From an uncultured Caulobacterales bacterium (lineage in GTDB: Bacteria; Pseudomonadota; Alphaproteobacteria; Caulobacterales; Caulobacteraceae): a stretch of DNA of 64,000 nucleotides. Below, piece by piece: positions 50,839 to 60,012 of the stretch. The notes beneath the pieces were generated by a model that had not been told where the DNA came from, did not search any database, and saw only the letters and a program-made list of their open reading frames with translations. The stretch lies in contig CAIOYC010000003.1 of the NCBI GenBank assembly GCA_903862425.1, forward strand, positions 1 to 64,000, read 5' to 3'. The translations under genes were made by a program, and so were the position numbers. Numbering within the stretch: position 1 is the first letter of the stretch; each line of letters starts with the position of its first letter.

Positions 50839-52625
50839 TAGAACGCCTCCGCGTCCAGCGCCATCATGCATTCCGAGCCGGTCTTCAGCTTGCCCAGATG
50901 GGCGTCGGCGTCCGGGAGTAGGCGTTCGAGGAAGTAGCGGCCGACCTTCAGCTTGTTGGCGTAGAAGGGGTCGGCGTCCCCGCCTGCGATCCTGGTCTGG
51001 GCCGCCTTGGCCATCATCGCCCACATGTAGGCGAGGCCGGTGAGGCCGAACATGTGCATGTAATCGGTGGAGGCGGCGCCGGCATTGTCCGGGTTGGCGA
51101 GGCCGTTCTGCATCAGCCAGAAGGTGGCGTCCTGCAGCTTGGCTTTCACGGTGGCGAGGCCGTCGACGAAGGGCTTCAGCGGCTCGTCCGCGGCGTTGTC
51201 GGTGACGAAGGCGTCGATCTCGGCGAAGAAGCTCATCACCGCGCGCCCGCCGTTGGAGGCCAGCTTGCGGCCCACGAGGTCGAGGGCCTGCACGCCGTTG
51301 GTGCCCTCGTAGATCAGGCTGATGCGGCAGTCGCGCAGATATTGGCTGGCGGGGAAGTGCTCGGTGAAGCCGGAGCCGCCATGCACCTGCATGCCGTCCG
51401 AGCAGATCTTGAAGCCCTTGTCGGTGAGGAAGCCTTTCAGTACCGGCGTCATGAGGCCCATATAGTCCTGCGCCTTCTGGCGGACGGCCTCGTCCGGGGA
51501 ATTGTGCGCCAGGTCGCCGTGCAGGGCGGTCCACAGCAGGAAGGCGCGCCCGGCTTCGAGCACGGCCTTGGAGTCCATCAGCATGCGGCGCACGTCGGGG
51601 TGCACCAGGATCGGGTCGGCGGGGCCGGCGGCGTTCTTCGGCCCGGTGAGAGAGCGACCCTGCAGGCGGTCCTTGGCGAATTCGGCGGCGGCCTGATAGG
51701 CGGCTTCGCCCTGGGCCAGACCCTGCACGCCGACGCCGAGGCGGGCCTCGTTCATCATCACGAACATGAGCTTGAGGCCCGCATTCTCCTGGCCAAGAAG
51801 CCAGCCCTTGGCCTCGTCGTATTGCATGACGCAGGTGGCGTTGCCGTGGATGCCCATCTTCTCTTCGAGGCCGACACAGGCGAGGGAATTGCGTTCGCCC
51901 GGATTGCCGTCGGCGTCGGGGATGAACTTCGGCACGATGAACAGGCTGATGCCCTTAACCCCCTCGGGCGCGCCTTCGATACGGGCGAGGACGAGGTGGA
52001 CGACGTTCTCGGTCAGGTCCTGCTCACCGCCGGAGATCCAGATCTTCTGGCCGGTGATGCGGTAGGTCCCATCCGCCTGTAGGGCAGCCTTTGTTCGCAG
52101 CATGCCGAGGTCGGTGCCGCACTGGGGCTCGGTCAGGTTCATGGTGCCGGACCACTGGAACGAGACCATTTTCGGGCAATACATCGCCTTTTGCTCGTCG
52201 GTGCCGCCTTCGCGGATGGCGGCGTAGGCGCCGTGGGTCAGGCCCGGATACATGCCGAACGCCATGTTGGCCGACGAGGTCATCTCCGAGAACGCTACAT
52301 TGACCACCGCCGGCAGCCCCTGGCCGCCATAGGCCGGATCTGAGCCCAAAGCTGGCCAGCCGCCCTCGACCATCTGGCGGTAGGCGTCCTTGAAGCCGTC
52401 AGGGGTCTTGACCGTATTGTCGGGCGACCAGGTGCAGCCCTGCTGATCGCCGACCTTGTTCAGTGGGGCGAGCACGCCCTCGGCGAACTTGGCGCCCTCC
52501 TCGAGGATCTGCTCGACTGTGTCCATCGACGCGTCGGCGAAGCCCGGCAGGTTGGAGTAGGCATCGATGTTCAGCACATCGCGCAGGATGAAGGTGTGGT
52601 CGCGAACGGGGGCGCGGTAGGTCAT
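50838..52625 (-). CDS. Acyl-CoA dehydrogenase (long form)
   Basis: A 595-residue acyl-CoA dehydrogenase with the extra C-terminal domain seen in the DmdC/3-methylmercaptopropionyl-CoA dehydrogenase-like group. Visible are MNLTEPQCGTDLGMLRTKA, ITGQKIWISGGEQDL, the FAD-binding QVHGGSGFTEHFPASQYLRD and the catalytic Glu in ISLIYEGTNGVQALDLVGRK. It oxidises an acyl-CoA; the chain is unknown. A MerR regulator with a LiuR-like operator candidate lies upstream, suggesting control by branched-chain or fatty acid breakdown. Confidence 0.9.
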   Translation of the reverse strand: MTYRAPVRDHTFILRDVLNIDAYSNLPGFADASMDTVEQILEEGAKFAEGVLAPLNKVGDQQGCTWSPDNTVKTPDGFKDAYRQMVEGGWPALGSDPAYGGQGLPAVVNVAFSEMTSSANMAFGMYPGLTHGAYAAIREGGTDEQKAMYCPKMVSFQWSGTMNLTEPQCGTDLGMLRTKAALQADGTYRITGQKIWISGGEQDLTENVVHLVLARIEGAPEGVKGISLFIVPKFIPDADGNPGERNSLACVGLEEKMGIHGNATCVMQYDEAKGWLLGQENAGLKLMFVMMNEARLGVGVQGLAQGEAAYQAAAEFAKDRLQGRSLTGPKNAAGPADPILVHPDVRRMLMDSKAVLEAGRAFLLWTALHGDLAHNSPDEAVRQKAQDYMGLMTPVLKGFLTDKGFKICSDGMQVHGGSGFTEHFPASQYLRDCRISLIYEGTNGVQALDLVGRKLASNGGRAVMSFFAEIDAFVTDNAADEPLKPFVDGLATVKAKLQDATFWLMQNGLANPDNAGAASTDYMHMFGLTGLAYMWAMMAKAAQTRIAGGDADPFYANKLKVGRYFLERLLPDADAHLGKLKTGSECMMALDAEAF

Positions 52626-52676
52626 CGGGATCTCTTGGCGGGTAAGGGTCGGCAGGGAGACGGGACCGAAGCCCCA

Positions 52677-52752
52677 CCCTTCGATAAGCTCAGGATGAGG
52701 CTTCTAATTCTGGTGGCGTAAAAAGTCGCCCGCCCTGAGCTTGTCGAAGGCG
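52677..52752. repeat. REP-like repeat, inverted pair (copies 2 and 3)
   Basis: CCCTTCGATAAGCTCAGGA then TGAGGC (52677-52701) faces the inverse CCCTGAGCTTGTCGAAGGCG (52733-52752) across a 31-nt spacer. It fills the gap between the acyl-CoA dehydrogenase and MerR genes. The same word occurs at 3552-3575. Confidence 0.7.
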
Positions 52753-52765
52753 AAGCGTGGTGAAG

Positions 52766-53230
52766 CTACTCCGCCGCGTCCAGGCGCCGGCGCATGGTGG
52801 CGTCATAGTCGGCGGCCTGGGGCAGGAGGTCGGGGCGGAGGTCGGCGAGCTGGCCTTCCAGACGCACGCATCCGGCCTCCAGCGCCTCGATAGCGCCATC
52901 GATGTCGTCCCGTTGGGCTTTCAGAGCAACCACGCGCTCGCGGAACTTCTTCAGCGAGCGCGCCATCTGTGCTGCGCCGCCGTCGTTGTGGTCGTAAAGG
53001 TCGAGAATCTCGCGGATTTCATTCAGGCTAAAGCCGACCCGCTTCCCACGCAGGATGAGCTGCAGCCGCACCCGGTCGCGGTGATTATAGACCCGGTTCA
53101 TACCGTCGCGGGCCGGAGTGAGCAGGCCCTTGTCTTCATAGAAGCGCAAGGCGCGCGGCGTCACCTTGAACTCATGGCACAGCTGGCGGATGGCGAAGGT
53201 GCGCTCTGGTCGGCGCAGGTCGGTAGGCAT
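52766..53230 (-). CDS. MerR-family regulator, LiuR-like
   Basis: A 154-residue MerR regulator. The helix-turn-helix and wing read FAIRQLCHEFKVTPRALRFYEDKGLLTPARDGMNRVYNHRDRVRLQLILRGKRVGFSLNEI. A coiled-coil helix (about 80-125) and a short C-terminal tail follow. There is no metal-binding Cys pair, so it likely senses a CoA thioester like LiuR. It is upstream of and co-directional with the acyl-CoA dehydrogenase, with REP repeats between. Confidence 0.8.
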   Translation of the reverse strand: MPTDLRRPERTFAIRQLCHEFKVTPRALRFYEDKGLLTPARDGMNRVYNHRDRVRLQLILRGKRVGFSLNEIREILDLYDHNDGGAAQMARSLKKFRERVVALKAQRDDIDGAIEALEAGCVRLEGQLADLRPDLLPQAADYDATMRRRLDAAE

Positions 53231-53268
53231 GGCGTCCCTCCCGTGGACTTTGCGCGACGCTATCTCGC

Positions 53269-53287
53269 GTTTACGTCAACGTCAAAC
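53269..53287 (-). promoter_or_regulatory. Possible LiuR-type operator
   Basis: GTTTACGTCAACGTCAAAC, an imperfect palindrome with two ACGT cores, 39 nt upstream of the MerR start. It resembles the TTTACG-rich sites bound by LiuR-group MerR regulators. Confidence 0.5.
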
Positions 53288-53456
53288 CCAACCCTCGAGC
53301 GTCACGATGGCTTGATCCACGCCTTGGCAAGCCCGGACGGAGGGGCTATGGGCACGGTGTCAAGAGCCGCGCAGCGCCGGGAGATTCCCTGTGCGCACGC
53401 GGCGGATGCGGTTCACGCCCGTTGCGGAACCGGCCAACGCCAGGGGAAGGTCAGGT

Positions 53457-54404
53457 ATGGCGACGAGAGGTTTCAGGGCGCAGGGTCGAGCGCTTTATCA
53501 GCTACCGATCCTGGCGACTTTGATTGCCGCCGCGGCTGCCGTTCCGGCCGCGTTCGCCGAAACGCTGGGTCGTCCGACCGACAAGGCTATCGGCCTGCAG
53601 CCGTCCGGCGACGAGCTGCGCGATACGGCCGCTTTCTTCCACAACGTGATCCTGCTGCCGACCATCGTGGCGATCTCGCTGTTCGTGCTGGGGCTGCTGA
53701 TCTGGATCATTGTACGCTACAACAAGAAGTCCAACCCGATCCCGGCCAAGTTCGCGCACAACACGCCGCTGGAAGTGGTGTGGACCATCGTGCCGGTGCT
53801 GATCCTAACGGTGATCGCAGCCTTCTCCTTCCCGCTGCTCTACAAGTACCATGACATTCCAAAGGCCGACTTGACCATCAAGGCGACCGGCAACCAGTGG
53901 TTCTGGTCCTATGAGTATCCGGATCAGAAAATCGCTGAGTATACTTCGAACATCCTGCCCGAGGCCGACGCCGACAAGGCCGGCGTTCCCTACAAGCTGG
54001 CGACCACGGCGCCGATCGTCGTCCCGGTGGGCAAGGTGACCAAGGTGCTGGTGACGGGGGCGGACGTCCTGCACGCCTTCTTCATTCCGGCCTTCGGTGT
54101 CCAGACCACCGCCATTCCCGGAAAGGTCAACGAGGTCTGGTTCAAGCCGCGCACACTGGGCACCTATTACGGCGAGTGTAACGAGCTGTGTGGTGTGAAC
54201 CACGCCTTCATGCCGATCGAAGTGAAGGTGGTCAGCCAGGCTGATTTCAACGCCTGGGTCGCCTCAAAAGCCGCCAAGCCCTCGCCGACGCCCGTCGCCG
54301 CCGCGCCGGCTTCCCCTTCAGCCACGCCCGCGCTGGCTGCGCCGACGCAAGCCACCCCTGTTCCGTCCGCCACCGCGCCCGCCGCGGCGGCGACCAAGGC
54401 CTGA
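53457..54404 (+). CDS. ctaC: Cytochrome c oxidase subunit II
   Basis: A 315-residue CtaC. A signal or first helix (LPILATLIAAAAAVPAAFA) is followed by two transmembrane helices (ILLPTIVAISLFVLGLLIWIIV; VVWTIVPVLILTVIAAFSFPLL). The periplasmic CuA domain has GNQWFWSYEYPD and the metal site YYGECNELCGVNHAFMPI near 240. An Ala/Pro/Thr-rich tail follows. It accepts electrons from cytochrome c for the aa3-type oxidase. I chose the ATG at 53457 (MATRGF) over an upstream GTG. Confidence 0.95.
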   Translation: MATRGFRAQGRALYQLPILATLIAAAAAVPAAFAETLGRPTDKAIGLQPSGDELRDTAAFFHNVILLPTIVAISLFVLGLLIWIIVRYNKKSNPIPAKFAHNTPLEVVWTIVPVLILTVIAAFSFPLLYKYHDIPKADLTIKATGNQWFWSYEYPDQKIAEYTSNILPEADADKAGVPYKLATTAPIVVPVGKVTKVLVTGADVLHAFFIPAFGVQTTAIPGKVNEVWFKPRTLGTYYGECNELCGVNHAFMPIEVKVVSQADFNAWVASKAAKPSPTPVAAAPASPSATPALAAPTQATPVPSATAPAAAATKA

Positions 54405-54418
54405 GTTAGAGATCGACC

Positions 54419-56092
54419 ATGGCAAACGCTCCCGCTCACACCGCCGATACCGGGCATGACGCCCACGACCACAAGCCGCCGTTCTTCCAGCGTTGGTTCT
54501 TCTCGACCAACCACAAGGATATCGGCACGCTGTACATCCTGTTCGCCATCATGGCGGGCCTGATCGGCGGCATCTTCTCCGGCCTGATCCGCTGGGAACT
54601 GGCCGAGCCGGGTATCCAGGTGTTCCGCCAGGGCTCGTTGATGGCGCAGTTCCTGGGCTGGGCCATCGAGCCGTCGCAACACGGCTATTACACGGTGATG
54701 ACCGCGCACGGCTTGATCATGATCTTCTTCATGGTCATGCCGGCCATGATCGGAGGGTTCGGCAACTGGTTCGTTCCGCTGATGATCGGCGCGCCGGACA
54801 TGGCCTTCCCGCGCATGAACAACATTTCGTTCTGGCTGCTGGTCGCCTCCTTCTGCCTGTTGGTTTCATCGATGTTCGTGGATGGCGGACCCGGCCGGGG
54901 CTTCGGCGGAGGCTGGACGGCCTATGCGCCGCTTTCGACCACCGGCCATACCGGGCCGGCGTTCGACCTCGCCATTTTCTCGCTCCACCTTGCGGGCGCC
55001 AGCTCGATCCTCGGGGCGATCAACTTCATCACGACTATATTCAACATGCGTGCGCCGGGCATGACCCTGCACCGGATGCCACTGTTCGCCTGGTCCGTGC
55101 TCATCACCGCCTTCCTGCTGCTGCTGTCGCTGCCCGTCCTGGCCGGCGCCATCACCATGCTGCTCACCGACCGTAACTTCGGCACCTCGTTCTTCAATCC
55201 GAACGGCGGCGGCGACCCGATGATGTACCAGCACCTGTTCTGGTTCTTCGGCCACCCTGAAGTGTACATCCTGATCCTGCCGGGCTTCGGCATCATCAGC
55301 CACGTGGTCTCCACCTTCTCTAAGAAGCCGATCTTCGGTTATCTGGCCATGGTCTACGCCATGGTCGCCATCGGCTTCATCGGCTTCGTCGTGTGGGCGC
55401 ACCACATGTTCACGGTCGGCATGAACGTGAACCTACAAGCCTACTTCGTCGCCGCCACTATGGTGATCGCGGTGCCCATCGGAGTGAAGATCTTCAGCTG
55501 GATCGCCACCATGTGGGGCGGTTCGATCGACTTCAAGGCGCCGATGCTGTTCGCCGTCGGCTTCATCTTCCTGTTCACCGTCGGCGGCGTGACCGGCGTG
55601 GTGCTCTCCAACGCCGGCTTGGATTACTCGATCCACGCCACCTATTACGTGGTCGCCCACTTCCACTACGTGCTGTCTTTGGGCGCCGTGTTCGCCATCT
55701 TCGCCGGCTTCTACTACTGGTTCGAGAAGATGTGGGGCGTGAAGTACAACGAGTTCCTCGCCGTGGTCCACTTCTGGCTCATGTTCGTCGGCGTGAACAT
55801 CGTCTTCTTCCCGCAACACTTTCTCGGGCTGCAGGGGATGCCGCGACGGTATGTCGATTATCCCGTCGCCTTCTCGTTCTGGAACAAGGTCTCGTCCTGG
55901 GGCTACGTCGTCACCGCGGTGGGCGTGCTGGTCTTCCTCGTCATGTGCGCCGAGGCCGCCATCCGTCGCCGCAAGGCTGTGGCTAATCCGTGGGGCGAAG
56001 GCGCTACCACCCTGGAATGGACCCTGCCTTCTCCGCCGCCTTACCATAACTTCAACGACCTGCCGGTGATCGTCGCCGAAGAGCACCACTAG
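54419..56092 (+). CDS. ctaD: Cytochrome c oxidase subunit I
   Basis: A 557-residue heme-copper oxidase subunit I with twelve transmembrane helices. The heme a ligand His is in [17 protein letters not shown]. The CuB and cross-linked Tyr site is [18 protein letters not shown] near 278 and [12 protein letters not shown], and the heme a3 and heme a ligands lie in [15 protein letters not shown]. The terminal [15 protein letters not shown] is typical. It starts 12 nt after ctaC. A stem-loop terminator after it may attenuate readthrough into ctaB. Confidence 0.97.
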   Translation: MANAPAHTADTGHDAHDHKPPFFQRWFFSTNHKDIGTLYILFAIMAGLIGGIFSGLIRWELAEPGIQVFRQGSLMAQFLGWAIEPSQHGYYTVMTAHGLIMIFFMVMPAMIGGFGNWFVPLMIGAPDMAFPRMNNISFWLLVASFCLLVSSMFVDGGPGRGFGGGWTAYAPLSTTGHTGPAFDLAIFSLHLAGASSILGAINFITTIFNMRAPGMTLHRMPLFAWSVLITAFLLLLSLPVLAGAITMLLTDRNFGTSFFNPNGGGDPMMYQHLFWFFGHPEVYILILPGFGIISHVVSTFSKKPIFGYLAMVYAMVAIGFIGFVVWAHHMFTVGMNVNLQAYFVAATMVIAVPIGVKIFSWIATMWGGSIDFKAPMLFAVGFIFLFTVGGVTGVVLSNAGLDYSIHATYYVVAHFHYVLSLGAVFAIFAGFYYWFEKMWGVKYNEFLAVVHFWLMFVGVNIVFFPQHFLGLQGMPRRYVDYPVAFSFWNKVSSWGYVVTAVGVLVFLVMCAEAAIRRRKAVANPWGEGATTLEWTLPSPPPYHNFNDLPVIVAEEHH

Positions 56093-56147
56093 GTCGCATT
56101 CGGACTGTAAACGCGGGCTGGATCATCCCGGCCCCTGAGACTAAGAA

Positions 56148-56180
56148 GAACGCCTCGTCCGGTACCCGGGCGAGGCGTTC
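56148..56180 (+). terminator. Strong hairpin between ctaD and ctaB
   Basis: GAACGCCTCG at 56148-56157 pairs with CGAGGCGTTC at 56171-56180; an inner CCGG/CCGG extends the stem. Only GCTTTCCC follows, so it may terminate partly or act as an mRNA processing or stabilising stem. Confidence 0.6.
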
Positions 56181-56206
56181 GCTTTCCCGGACACCGCACA
56201 CACTTC

Positions 56207-57169
56207 ATGACCGAAGCCAGCCTTTCCGACCTAGCTCCCGCGCGCGCGACGCCTGCAGGCTGGCGCGACTATCTTGCCCTCCTGAAGCCACGCGTCATGT
56301 CGCTGGTGGTGTTCACCGGTCTGACGGGCTTGGTCTGCGCCGATACGCCCATGAACCCGTTCATGGCCGCTATCGCGGTGTTGTGCATCGCCGTGGGGGC
56401 CGGGGCCTCGGGCGCGCTCAACATGGCGTACGATGCCGACATCGACGCCCTGATGCGCCGCACCCGCGCTCGCCCCGTCGCGGCGGGGCGGATCAAGGCG
56501 GGCGACGCCGCCGCCTTTGGCATCGTGCTGTCGATCTTCTCGGTGATGCTGATGGGGCTGGCGGTGAACTACCTCGCCGCCGCCCTGCTCCTGTTCACCA
56601 TCCTGTTCTACGCCGTGGTCTACACCATGGGGCTGAAGCGCCGGACGCCGCAGAACATCGTCATCGGCGGCGCCGCCGGAGCCCTGCCGCCGGTGATCGG
56701 CTGGGCCGCCGCCTCGGGCCATGCGCCGCTGAACGCCTGGCTGCTGTTCGCCCTGATCTTCATGTGGACCCCGCCGCACTTCTGGGCCCTGGCCCTTAAC
56801 ACCGGCGAGGACTATGCCAAGGCTGGCGTGCCGATGATGCCGGTGGTCAAGGGCGCCAAGAACACTCGGCTCCAGATCATGATCTACAGCCTGATCCTCG
56901 TTCCGATCGCCATCGCGCCGGTCTTCACCCATCTCGGACACGTGCTCTATGCGGCGGTAGCCTTCGGCGGCGGGGCGGCCTTCCTGATCCTGGCCTTCCG
57001 TCTGTGGCGCAGTCAGGCCGGCGAGAAGCCCGAGCCGGGTCCGGACGGCCTCTATTCGGTCAAGCCCGGCGCCCGCGAGGCGCGGGACCTGTTCGCCTAT
57101 TCGATCCTCTATCTCACACTGCTGTTCGCCGCCCTGCTGGCCGAGCACGCTGGAGGTCTGCTGCGATGA
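56207..57169 (+). CDS. ctaB: Protoheme IX farnesyltransferase
   Basis: A 320-residue UbiA-family prenyltransferase making heme O for the oxidase. Eight or nine transmembrane helices are present. The first Asp-rich motif is ALNMAYDADIDALMRRTRARPVAAGRI, the second NTGEDYAKAGVPMMPVVKGAKNTR. LLKPRVMSLVVFTGLTGLV opens the domain. Its stop overlaps the ATG of the next small gene (ATGA). Confidence 0.95.
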   Translation: MTEASLSDLAPARATPAGWRDYLALLKPRVMSLVVFTGLTGLVCADTPMNPFMAAIAVLCIAVGAGASGALNMAYDADIDALMRRTRARPVAAGRIKAGDAAAFGIVLSIFSVMLMGLAVNYLAAALLLFTILFYAVVYTMGLKRRTPQNIVIGGAAGALPPVIGWAAASGHAPLNAWLLFALIFMWTPPHFWALALNTGEDYAKAGVPMMPVVKGAKNTRLQIMIYSLILVPIAIAPVFTHLGHVLYAAVAFGGGAAFLILAFRLWRSQAGEKPEPGPDGLYSVKPGAREARDLFAYSILYLTLLFAALLAEHAGGLLR

Positions 57170-57342
57170 GCGATCCGTCCGCCCCTGTCGATCCCTTTGG
57201 GGAAGGCCAGGCGGCAGCCAAGGCCCGGCGCATGCGCTCGGTGATGATAGCCTTGGCGCTGGCCGCCTTCGTGCTGATCGTTTTCGCCGTGACCATGCTC
57301 AAGCTCGTCGGGAACGCGGCCCATGTCGTACCGCAAACCTAG
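57166..57342 (+). CDS. CoxF-like small membrane protein
   Basis: A 58-residue protein with a charged N terminus (FGEGQAAAKARRMRS) and one transmembrane helix (VMIALALAAFVLIVFAVTMLKLV). A small open frame of this kind between ctaB and ctaG is usual in alphaproteobacterial cox operons and is thought to assist oxidase assembly. Its start overlaps ctaB and its end overlaps ctaG by 20 nt. Confidence 0.75.
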   Translation: MSDPSAPVDPFGEGQAAAKARRMRSVMIALALAAFVLIVFAVTMLKLVGNAAHVVPQT

Positions 57343-57889
57343 CCATCGCCTGATCGCAGGCATCTGCGCGGTCGTGGCGGTCGGGATGGTCGGCGCGGCC
57401 TTCGCGGCGGTCCCCTTCTACCGCGCCTTTTGCCAAGCCACGGGCTTCGACGGTACGCCTAAGCGCGCCGAAGCGGGGCCCAAAGGTCCGGCCGCCGACC
57501 GCATGATCGGCGTGCGCTTTGACACCAATGTGCGCGGCATCCCCTGGACGGTCACGCCGGAGGTCAATCACCAGACGGTTCGGGTTGGACGAACCCAGAT
57601 GGTAAACTTCACCATCACCAACAATGGCGATACGCCAATGACCGGCCGAGCGAGCTACAATGTCTCACCGGAGACGGCGGCGCAGTACTTCACAAAGCTT
57701 CAGTGCTTCTGCTTCTCAGATCAGACCATCCCGGCGCATACCTCGAAGACCTTCCCCGTGGTCTATTACGTAGATAGCCGGTTCGCCGCCGACCCGGACA
57801 CCCAGCCCCTGACGGAGCTCACTCTGAGCTATACGATGTATCAAGCGCCAGACGTGAAGCCCGCCTCAGGCACGGCCAAGACCCGCTAA
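57323..57889 (+). CDS. ctaG: Cytochrome oxidase assembly protein CtaG/Cox11
   Basis: A 188-residue Cox11: one membrane anchor (LIAGICAVVAVGMVGAAFAAVPFYRAFCQATGF), then a periplasmic Ig-like domain with the copper-binding QCFCFSDQTI near 127 and the LTLSYTMYQ end. It delivers copper to CuB in subunit I. In related genomes the subunit III gene follows; here the next gene, on the opposite strand, is unrelated. Confidence 0.94.
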   Translation: MSYRKPSHRLIAGICAVVAVGMVGAAFAAVPFYRAFCQATGFDGTPKRAEAGPKGPAADRMIGVRFDTNVRGIPWTVTPEVNHQTVRVGRTQMVNFTITNNGDTPMTGRASYNVSPETAAQYFTKLQCFCFSDQTIPAHTSKTFPVVYYVDSRFAADPDTQPLTELTLSYTMYQAPDVKPASGTAKTR

Positions 57890-57890
57890 A

Positions 57891-58184
57891 TCAGCAGTCG
57901 CCCTTGCGGCGCTTGGCGATGGAATGACCTAAGACGGCGCCCACGCCGCCGCCGATCAGGGTTCCCGCCGTGCTGTGACCGATGGCGTTGCCCGCCAGAG
58001 CGCCGCCTATACCCCCAATCACCGCGCCGTTGTTGCCGCGCCGGCGCTCGGCGTTGCGACAGGACTCCTCATGGCGGGTGGCGGCCCTGTGGGAGTAATG
58101 ACGTGGACGAGCCGAAGCCAAGTCCGGCGCCGCGACGGTGAGGGCGGACGCCACCAGGACGGCCTTGACGATCATGTTGCGCAT
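57891..58184 (-). CDS. Exported glycine-zipper protein
   Basis: A 97-residue protein with signal MRNMIVKAVLVASALTVAAPDLASA, a His/Arg-rich stretch, and a glycine zipper (AVIGGIGGALAGNAIGHSTAGTLIGGGVGAVLGHSIAKRRKG) with one Cys near each end of the mature part. Such proteins insert into or associate with the envelope. It converges with ctaG with 1 nt between stops. Confidence 0.75.
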   Translation of the reverse strand: MRNMIVKAVLVASALTVAAPDLASARPRHYSHRAATRHEESCRNAERRRGNNGAVIGGIGGALAGNAIGHSTAGTLIGGGVGAVLGHSIAKRRKGDC

Positions 58185-58271
58185 CTATGCGATCCCCTAC
58201 TCGCGGCGACGAGGCCGCGCAGGGTCATAAATGGCCGCCACACCGCGTTGTTCCCGTTCGCGTCGCCCAGC

Positions 58272-59018
58272 CTAGCTATCAAAAGCTTGTTCCAGAGATC
58301 TAACGAAGAAGGCGCGGGCCTGCGCCGCCTGATCGGCGTTGTAGCGAGTACGCGGGTCGTCGGCGTCGGGATCGTCGAAGCTGTGGGTGGCGCCCTCGAG
58401 GGTCAGCACCTCCACCTCCAGACCGTCGCGGCTCAGCCGGTCGAGCGCCCTGCGCGGCATAATGTGGCCTGCGACCGCATCGCGCGTGCCCAACACGGCG
58501 GAGACCTTGGGCCTGTATACGCCCCAGCCGCGCGTTGCGGTCAGGCTTGGGAGGCCGGCGTAGGGATAGACAAGGAAGGCCGCCTTCAACCGGTCCAGTC
58601 GCGCGCTGTCACCCGCGTGCGCGCCCGCTCCGGATAGCGCGTCCATAATCGTCCAGCCGCCATGGCTCCAGCCGGCGGCTGCGATCCGGCCAGGATCCAC
58701 CCAGGCTTGTCCATCCAGCCAGTGCAGAACGGCGTGCAGATCGATTGCCCGCTCCGCTCCGCGCAGCCGCAGGCCAGTACAGATGGTCAGTTGGGCGGCA
58801 CGGCGGGAAATGCCGCGCAGGGTATAGCTATCCACTACGATGGAGGCGATCCCCGCCGCCTTGGCGGCCTGCGCATAAGTGTCGTGCAAAGGCTGGCGGC
58901 CGCCGCACCCGTGTAGCTGGATCACCACCGGGTGCGGTCCGGGGCCATCGGGCAGGTGTAGGGTGAAGTGCCGGGCCAATCGTTCGGCGTGCTCTTCGAT
59001 TGGGACCGGACCCGGCAT
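58272..59018 (-). CDS. Dienelactone-hydrolase-like alpha/beta hydrolase
   Basis: A 248-residue alpha/beta hydrolase. HPVVIQLHGCGGRQPLHDTYAQAAKAAG is the oxyanion region, GWSHGG near 137 holds the nucleophile (Ser where classical dienelactone hydrolases have Cys), and ATHSFDDPDADD carries the catalytic His. The acid is likely the Asp in LGTRDAVAGH. It probably cleaves an ester or lactone. It is transcribed toward the glycine-zipper gene. Confidence 0.8.
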   Translation of the reverse strand: MPGPVPIEEHAERLARHFTLHLPDGPGPHPVVIQLHGCGGRQPLHDTYAQAAKAAGIASIVVDSYTLRGISRRAAQLTICTGLRLRGAERAIDLHAVLHWLDGQAWVDPGRIAAAGWSHGGWTIMDALSGAGAHAGDSARLDRLKAAFLVYPYAGLPSLTATRGWGVYRPKVSAVLGTRDAVAGHIMPRRALDRLSRDGLEVEVLTLEGATHSFDDPDADDPRTRYNADQAAQARAFFVRSLEQAFDS

Positions 59019-59064
59019 GGGCTAACTGTCGATGCCCTAGGGCGGCGACGCAAGGCTTAGGCGA

Positions 59065-60012
59065 TCAGCAAACCCCGCCAAGACACCAAGCAATCACGGC
59101 TTTCTGGGCGTGGATGCGGTTTTCCGCCTCTTCCCAGATCACCGATTGCGGGCCGTCGATCACGGCGTCAGAGACTTCCTCGCCGCGGTGGGCAGGCAGG
59201 CAGTGCAGGAAGAGCGCATCCTTGGCCGCGGCGCCCATCAGGCGGTCGTCCACCTGGAACGGCTCGAAGGCTTCGATCCGCTCGTCGTGATCCGTATCGC
59301 CCATGGAGACCCAGGTGTCGGTCAGCACGGCGTCCGCGCCCTTCACGGCCTCGCGCGGGTCGTGGCCGAGCTCGATCTTGCCGAGATTGCCGGCACGGGC
59401 GAGATCCAACAGGTCCGGGTGATAGGCGGCCGGGGTGGCGACGCGCAGTGTGAAGCCGAGCTTGCCGGCCGCGTGGATCAGGCTGGCGCAGACGTTGTTG
59501 CCGTCGCCGATCCAGGCCAGGGTTTTTCCCTCCACCGGCCCCTTGTGCGCCTCGAAGGTCATGAGGTCGGCCAGGATCTGGCAGGGGTGGCCCTTGTCGG
59601 TCAGGCCGTTGATCACCGGCACGGTGGCGGCCTGGGCGAAGCGCTCCACGTCCTCGTGGCGGTTGGCGCGGATCATCACCAGATCGACCATGCGCGACAG
59701 CACGCGGGCGGTATCTTCCACCGGCTCGCCGCGACCGAGTTGGGTTTCGCTGGCGTTGGCGATGATGGAGGCGCCGCCAAGCTGGCGGATCGCCGCGTCG
59801 AACGAGAAGCGCGTGCGGGTCGAGTGCTTCTCGAACAGCATGGCCAGGACGTGGTCCTTGGCCGGAGCGTCGGCGTCCGCCTTGCCCTGGGGCCAGCCGG
59901 CGCGGGCGGCCTTGCGGCGAGCCGCCTCGTCCAGCAGGGCACGGATGGTTGCGCCGTCGAGCCGCCAGAGGTCGAGGAAATGCCTGACGTCCTTGGAAAT
60001 GGCTTCGCTCAT
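59065..60012 (-). CDS. argF: Ornithine carbamoyltransferase
   Basis: A 315-residue OTCase. The carbamoyl phosphate site is [12 protein letters not shown] near 65, followed by [25 protein letters not shown], the ornithine region [17 protein letters not shown] and TDTWVSMGD, and [20 protein letters not shown] with the catalytic Cys. It makes citrulline in arginine synthesis. The ATG at 60012 (MSEAISK) overlaps the argD stop by 4 nt, so the two genes form an operon. Confidence 0.95.
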   Translation of the reverse strand: MSEAISKDVRHFLDLWRLDGATIRALLDEAARRKAARAGWPQGKADADAPAKDHVLAMLFEKHSTRTRFSFDAAIRQLGGASIIANASETQLGRGEPVEDTARVLSRMVDLVMIRANRHEDVERFAQAATVPVINGLTDKGHPCQILADLMTFEAHKGPVEGKTLAWIGDGNNVCASLIHAAGKLGFTLRVATPAAYHPDLLDLARAGNLGKIELGHDPREAVKGADAVLTDTWVSMGDTDHDERIEAFEPFQVDDRLMGAAAKDALFLHCLPAHRGEEVSDAVIDGPQSVIWEEAENRIHAQKAVIAWCLGGVC

